Shown here in pieces: positions 60,223-64,000 of a stretch of DNA of 64,000 nucleotides. The DNA lies in the NCBI RefSeq assembly GCF_024362695.1, contig NC_065417.1:11773001-11837000 (forward strand), read 5' to 3'. Origin of the DNA: Pectinophora gossypiella (Eukaryota; Arthropoda; Insecta; Lepidoptera; Gelechiidae). The notes beneath the pieces are model-generated. The model worked only from the letters and a program-made list of their open reading frames with translations, made no database searches and was not told the DNA's origin. The translations under genes were made by a program, and so were the position numbers. Each line of letters opens with the position of its first letter. Position 1 is the stretch's first letter.

Positions 60223-60689
60223 ATTATACTCTCTCAAAAGAAGTAGGTCATCATTATCACAAATGCGATGTTATATTTCACGCTCAACGTAAAGTACAAA
60301 GCAAAACCAACAATAAAATGATTACGAAATAATTTATTTAAGAAACGCAAATGGTACGAAATAATTAACATCTTAATTTCTTGTTGCGAGATCCTTCCGC
60401 AATGCTTTAATTCCCACAAATATATGCGAAGAAGCTAAACGTGTCTCGCGGGGAGTTGAAATATGACATAATTATCACGATTTAGTCGTCAATTACCAAC
60501 GCTTGTACCCGTAAATCGAGACTTAAGCTATCACGATAATAATTCCGCTCATTTACAACAGAAATTGTGACGCAGGATCGAAACCAGATGGTGCTGAGGG
60601 GGTCGGAAGGGGGATATTGACACAAACACGACTCGGATTTAAACATCAAACAACAAATACACTAACCAAACGAGCATTATAGTAAGTAA
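60223..60689. other. No recognised gene or repeat
   Basis: AT-rich intron; I find nothing. Confidence 0.45.
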
Positions 60690-60830
60690 TCAGCCCTCGC
60701 GGCACGGCAGCCACCCGCGCGATTTGTATCGAGGGCTTTGACCAGTAGACGTAGCTAATTCTGATAGACGGTAGATTGACGTCGTACTGCTATTGGTCGA
60801 AGCCCTTGACTAGCGCCGCGTGCGGATTTT
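60690..60830. mobile_element. Fold-back T, copy 2
   Basis: GGCACGGCAGCCACCCGCGC, ATCGAGGGCTTTGACCAGTA on the left and TGCTATTGGTCGAAGCCCTT, AGCGCCGCGTGCGG on the right. The same inverted layout as 147..319, more diverged. Confidence 0.65.
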
Positions 60831-62112
60831 TTTAAGTTTACAAACTTATCTTCAGTCACTGTTTTTGCGTTATAGCTTTTTGCACACTATTAATATCGGA
60901 AAACTCGCACAATAATATCATTTATTTCATGACATTACATGCAGAAAACAGAAAATCGCATGCAGTTTACGCTAAACTACTCGTATAGTTTTATAGGCAT
61001 CGTTGCGCGAAGCATTGCTGAGAGACATTTTCGACTGTAACTTCACAATACACTACCGAAGACTGTGGTTGGTCTGTGGGTGCCAAACCTCCTGGCTCCG
61101 TTTCTGCCCGCGTATTATTTCGCTGCTGGGACGTCGTTAGTCGCAATTTAGAGGCTCCTCGTTATCGGGCCACTGTCGGTTTTAATGCTTATTTATTGAA
61201 AGGCCACTGTCTTCGCTTGGCCGAGTTATTTTCTGGGATCACAGTGTCGCCGCCACTTGCTTTATTTCAGCTCGTTCCATTGAGCCGGACTTGCGAAAGG
61301 ATTGCAGGGACCACTTCGCTGCGATAATTTCTAAGTAACCCCCCCTAATTTGCTGTTATATCTAAGTTATAATTTCTTGAAGACTTCGGAGTGTTTATAG
61401 GCGAGGTGTTTGGAAAGTAAGGTTTGCGCTCCGCAAATTATCGTTAATTTTAAGTTTAATGTTTGTTGTTGATGATTAATATATATATAAATTTAGCAGC
61501 TTGAGTCAAAAATATCTTAAAATTTGCGATCATTTCCAAGTTTCCGGGATAAAAGCTATCTTACGATCTTCCTTGGGTCTTGAGAAAGGCAGAAACTTTG
61601 TAAAAAGTTTATTTACGGTAAGTGATTATTTAGAAGATATAGATCTTATTGTCTGTAACCGATATTAGGCAGCCAAAATAAATAACTGAATTGTATTACA
61701 ATATTAAATGATTATTTTAAGAAGGTCATGTGGCAAAGATTTTCCTGCAGCTACTTTTCCTCGGCTATACAGATTGTGAGAAACTGCAGTTTTCGGCGGA
61801 CGAGACTTTCGTTACGAAATCATGGCGATTCAATGTGTAATTTAAGACAAAATTGTATAAATGACTCAATGAAAAAAAATATTATAAAAATTGAAGAATT
61901 TATAAGATAAAACTGTTCAAGATTATCCGTCCAATATTGCAGGCCTATTTTTATAAGCAAAACATGACGTACTTATTTACACTTGTTACCATGTTAAGCA
62001 AATAAATAATTATGATTAACTTTGTTACCAACTGAATAAAGATATTTTTAGATTTGAACTTGAAATATCTGCTACTGTTTTATTATTCTGTAAATAAATG
62101 ATATAGGCTGAC
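60831..62112. other. No recognised gene; GC-richer open patch at 61040..61330
   Basis: An 83-codon plus-strand frame (61076..61327) reads with balanced amino-acid use (NLEAPRYRATVGFNAYLLKG) but matches nothing I know. It could be a transposon remnant. The 780 bp before the Ig1 exon show only AT-rich intron. Confidence 0.45.
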
Positions 62113-62292
62113 CTTCAAACACGGTGAGTGTAGCCACAGCAGTTACAGCATCACCAACTCCGTTCTCTGCAACACACTCGTACGTGGCGTCGTCTCGCTG
62201 GGCGCGGACCGGTTCTATACGCAGCACAGCACCGTTGGCGCCGAGTCCTGCTGCCGACTCCATGCCTGACACTTGGTACCGCGATTGCATGC
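62113..62292 (-). CDS. Lar: Lar exon encoding the second half of Ig domain 1
   Basis: Internal coding exon of the LAR-type receptor protein tyrosine phosphatase, a single-pass neuronal membrane protein that acts in axon guidance and synapse formation (family knowledge). On the minus strand the exon follows the acceptor CCTCCCGCAG, with a branch-like CTAAC at 62312..62316, and ends at GAAG before the donor GTCAGC. It is 180 bp, phase 1 at both ends. The translation runs MQSRYQVSG...LRIEPVRAQRDDATYECVAENGVGDAV...LTVFE. The stretch RIEPVRA-RDDA-YECVAENGVGDAV matches Drosophila Lar Ig1 as I remember it. The Tyr-x-Cys is the F-strand half of the Ig disulfide; the partner Cys must lie in an exon upstream, outside the window. 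The apparent ATG start near the exon edge is not a real start. No other family fits as well. Confidence 0.93.
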
Positions 62293-62414
62293 CTGCGGGA
62301 GGAAACACCTGGTTAGTCGACGATCCTTTTAAAATTTAAATACACAAATGTTTAGTGCGATCTCTTTTCTGAGATAAGACTATTTTTGAAAGTGTTTATG
62401 TATATTTTTGGTGA

Positions 62415-62700
62415 GTCATCATCATCAATTTAAGAGCCACGCTCTTGTCGGTGCAGCATTTTCCAAGCTACTTTTTAGGGAAAAATAGGGCAGTGGTTTC
62501 CCTCTTGCCTTCCGCCCCGCAGTACTCTGTCTGATGCAAGTGGGATGGCGCCCAGAGTAGTCTATTACAAAGCCATATTAGGACTCCTGTCCTCCGCCTC
62601 TGAATAGTACTGACAGTTACTGCTGCCCTCTGTCAGGTTCCAGGTTACAGTCCCTGCGACTTGCCCCTTCCGTCCTGCATTGCCGTACCGATTTACCGTA
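62415..62700 (-). mobile_element. RTE-F LINE 3' end
   Basis: TCATCAATTTAAGAGCCACG, CTCTTGTCGGTGCAGCATTT, CTTCCGCCCCGCAGTACTCT, CTGCCCTCTGTCAGGTTCCA. A long, sense-oriented copy about 120 bp upstream of the Lar Ig1 exon. Confidence 0.8.
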
Positions 62701-62889
62701 TTTTTGGTGAGTATGGTTGTAAATTGTCGTAGCAATCTATGTGTAGTGTAGGATCATCAGAGAGCACTTAAAATAGTGAAATCTATATAGGTTAGCCATA
62801 TTAAATAATCTGCTGTTCTCAGTACTATTCTTTTCGCATCAGCCACGAATAGATGAGAAATTATCATTTTCTTAGGTTTTTATTGCGCA

Positions 62890-62985
62890 TAACAAACAGA
62901 AATAAAGACAAAATATACTGAAAGATGGAACAGGCGTCCTTATTGCTCATGTAGCAGTTTCTTCCAGACAACCTTTGGGGAACTG
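62890..62985 (-). mobile_element. LINE tail J fragment
   Basis: GGAACAGGCGTCCTTATTGC, TCATGTAGCAGTTTCTTCCA, GACAACCTTTGGGG. About 190 bp of unrecognised sequence precedes it. Confidence 0.6.
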
Positions 62986-63736
62986 TTGTAATTGTATGTT
63001 AATGTTTACTTTTCCTATCACAGAAGTAAAACTGTAAAGGTCATATCGACACAAAGAGCAACACGGGGTCTCCCCTTTACGAACCTATATAGTATATATC
63101 CCCAGGACAGGTTGTTCTATAAAAAAACTAGTTGCTGTCGGCCTGCGCACTAGACCGAATCTAGGTGCGTAGCTGAAACGACGTCCTTGAAAAATGGCTA
63201 ATTGCTCGGTATTTAGTTACTAAAAGGGATCTGGCTAGTCAAATTTATATAAAAATAGCGTTGACTCCATATTTTAGTAATGTTATTGACAACCTAATGC
63301 CATGGCTACTCCCCTCCAATCCGCCAAGGACCGTGTTGCTCTAAGTCGGACTATTAAAAGATACTCAAAAACAAACAACAAGAATCAACAAGTAAATCAA
63401 AGTCTCTAAAACTCGATTATTCGCACGGCAGTAAAAGGCATTAGGATACTGAGGTCTTACCAAAGCTTATGTGAACTACGATAGTCGGATCCGATTAAAG
63501 TTAGCTAAAGATAAGGGTAACTGCGCATTGGAGTCACACAGACGTTCGAGAGTAGCTACTCTTTCAGCGTAAGTTAGTGCACAAGTTAGTCGCACTTGCT
63601 TTGGGGCTCACGTACAAACGTCGCCAAACGAGGGGGCAATTTAAAAATTTGAACACGACGATGAAAATGTAAGGTGGCTCGCGGAAACTTCTGACAAATA
63701 GAGCCATTTCTAGTCGGTCATTCTTGGAATAGGGTA
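62986..63736. other. No recognised gene or repeat
   Basis: Intronic sequence; a 62-codon minus frame at its end has no domain. Confidence 0.45.
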
Positions 63737-63968
63737 GTTTCCAACTAGTCAAATCGGTTACTTTTTACTAAACGCCAAAACGCAAAATCAACATGAAAAA
63801 ACAACCTGTGACGTCATAGAAAAAAGTGACAAAATGACGCACTTACTATTTCATTTTTCTTAATAATTAAGTTAGATATAGAAAAAAGAAAACGTTTATT
63901 GTCACCTTCAGATTTGTCCTGATTTAGTAATTAGAATTTCATAATTTATCTTCGACATATGAGACTGC
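63737..63968 (-). repeat. Repeat Q, copy 3
   Basis: GTTTCCAACTAGTCAAATCG, ACTAAACGCCAAAACGC, CCTGTGACGTCATAGAAAAA, AGAAAACGTTTATTG, ATTTCATAATTTATCTTCGA. It is inverted relative to 59267..59480. Confidence 0.7.
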
Positions 63969-64000
63969 CCAATTATTAAATCTTCATAATTAAATCACAT

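Larger units (their letters stand above)
3621..62112 (-). other. Lar: 58.5-kb intron of Lar
   Basis: The intron between the Ig1 and Ig2 exons is 58,492 bp. It starts on the minus strand with GTCAGC at 62112 and ends with a pyrimidine-rich TTTCGCAG at 3621. I see no further Lar-like exon inside it, and the flanking phases (1 and 1) join in frame without one. Its content is dominated by the transposable elements listed separately. Confidence 0.88.
62293..64000 (-). other. Lar: End of the Lar intron upstream of the Ig1 half-exon
   Basis: Ends on the minus strand with CTAACCAGGTGTTTCCTCCCGCAG-type acceptor sequence (branch-like CTAAC, pyrimidines, CAG) directly before 62292. The exon coding for the first half of Ig1 must lie beyond 64000. 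Repeats within it are listed separately. Confidence 0.82.

Noticed and set aside
62072..62308. A 78-codon protein spanning the Ig1 exon.
   Set aside because: It reads through both splice sites; the coding part is 62113..62292 only.
1..64000. A hidden defence system, secondary-metabolite cluster or viral integration.
   Set aside because: Apart from Lar exons and retroelement reverse transcriptase pieces, no coding domain is recognisable anywhere on either strand.

Overview
The window is animal nuclear DNA, almost certainly from a moth or butterfly (Lepidoptera). There are no bacterial-type genes. The sequence is AT-rich, intron-like and packed with retroposon tails, tRNA-headed SINEs, fold-back MITEs and Helitrons. 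Two Helitrons carry termini of the Lep1-like type familiar from Lepidoptera. The order is an inference from these repeat types; no species is claimed.

The only host gene I can support is Lar, the LAR-type receptor protein tyrosine phosphatase, on the minus strand. Two coding exons are visible. One at 62113..62292 encodes the second half of Ig domain 1. One at 3426..3620 encodes the linker and first half of Ig domain 2. Both are phase 1-1 and join in frame across a single intron of 58,492 bp (3621..62112). The window is therefore essentially one giant intron plus pieces of its two neighbours (1..3425 downstream, 62293..64000 upstream). All other long reading frames are transposon remnants, simple-repeat translations or chance.

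Repeat families are named here by letters. SINE-A and SINE-B have tRNA heads. SINE-C has a tRNA A box followed by a 5S-rRNA-derived segment. SINE-H has another tRNA head. Tail-D is a poly(A) retroelement end that keeps a short open frame. RTE-E and RTE-F are LINE ORF 3' ends. J and K are LINE tails. MITE-I is a short TA-flanked element. L, M, N, R, T, V and others are fold-back elements. G, P, Q, S and U are anonymous dispersed repeats.

Layout: 1-13 kb holds mixed SINE, RTE, tail-D and fold-back elements and a 2.3-kb inverted pair of CA-rich blocks. 14.3-14.7 kb is a 51-bp minisatellite. 15.7-16.2 kb is an RTE fragment with a 16-bp target-site duplication. 19.8 kb has a perfect 42-bp hairpin. 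22.9-23.5 kb is a decayed Gypsy LTR element. 24-43 kb is dispersed repeats, including a GC-rich non-LTR tail at 39.1 kb. 43.4-45.5 kb is a Helitron carrying a 134-bp tandem array. 46-56 kb is more SINEs and MITEs. 56.2-59.3 kb is a four-layer nest: a LINE with an intact 562-codon reverse transcriptase frame, inside a hAT-type MITE, inside a fold-back element, inside an older repeat.

No evidence of a defence system, operon or CRISPR array was found. The most notable items are the tRNA/5S chimeric SINE head, the four-layer nest with readable target-site duplications, the satellite-bearing Helitron, and the size of the Lar intron.
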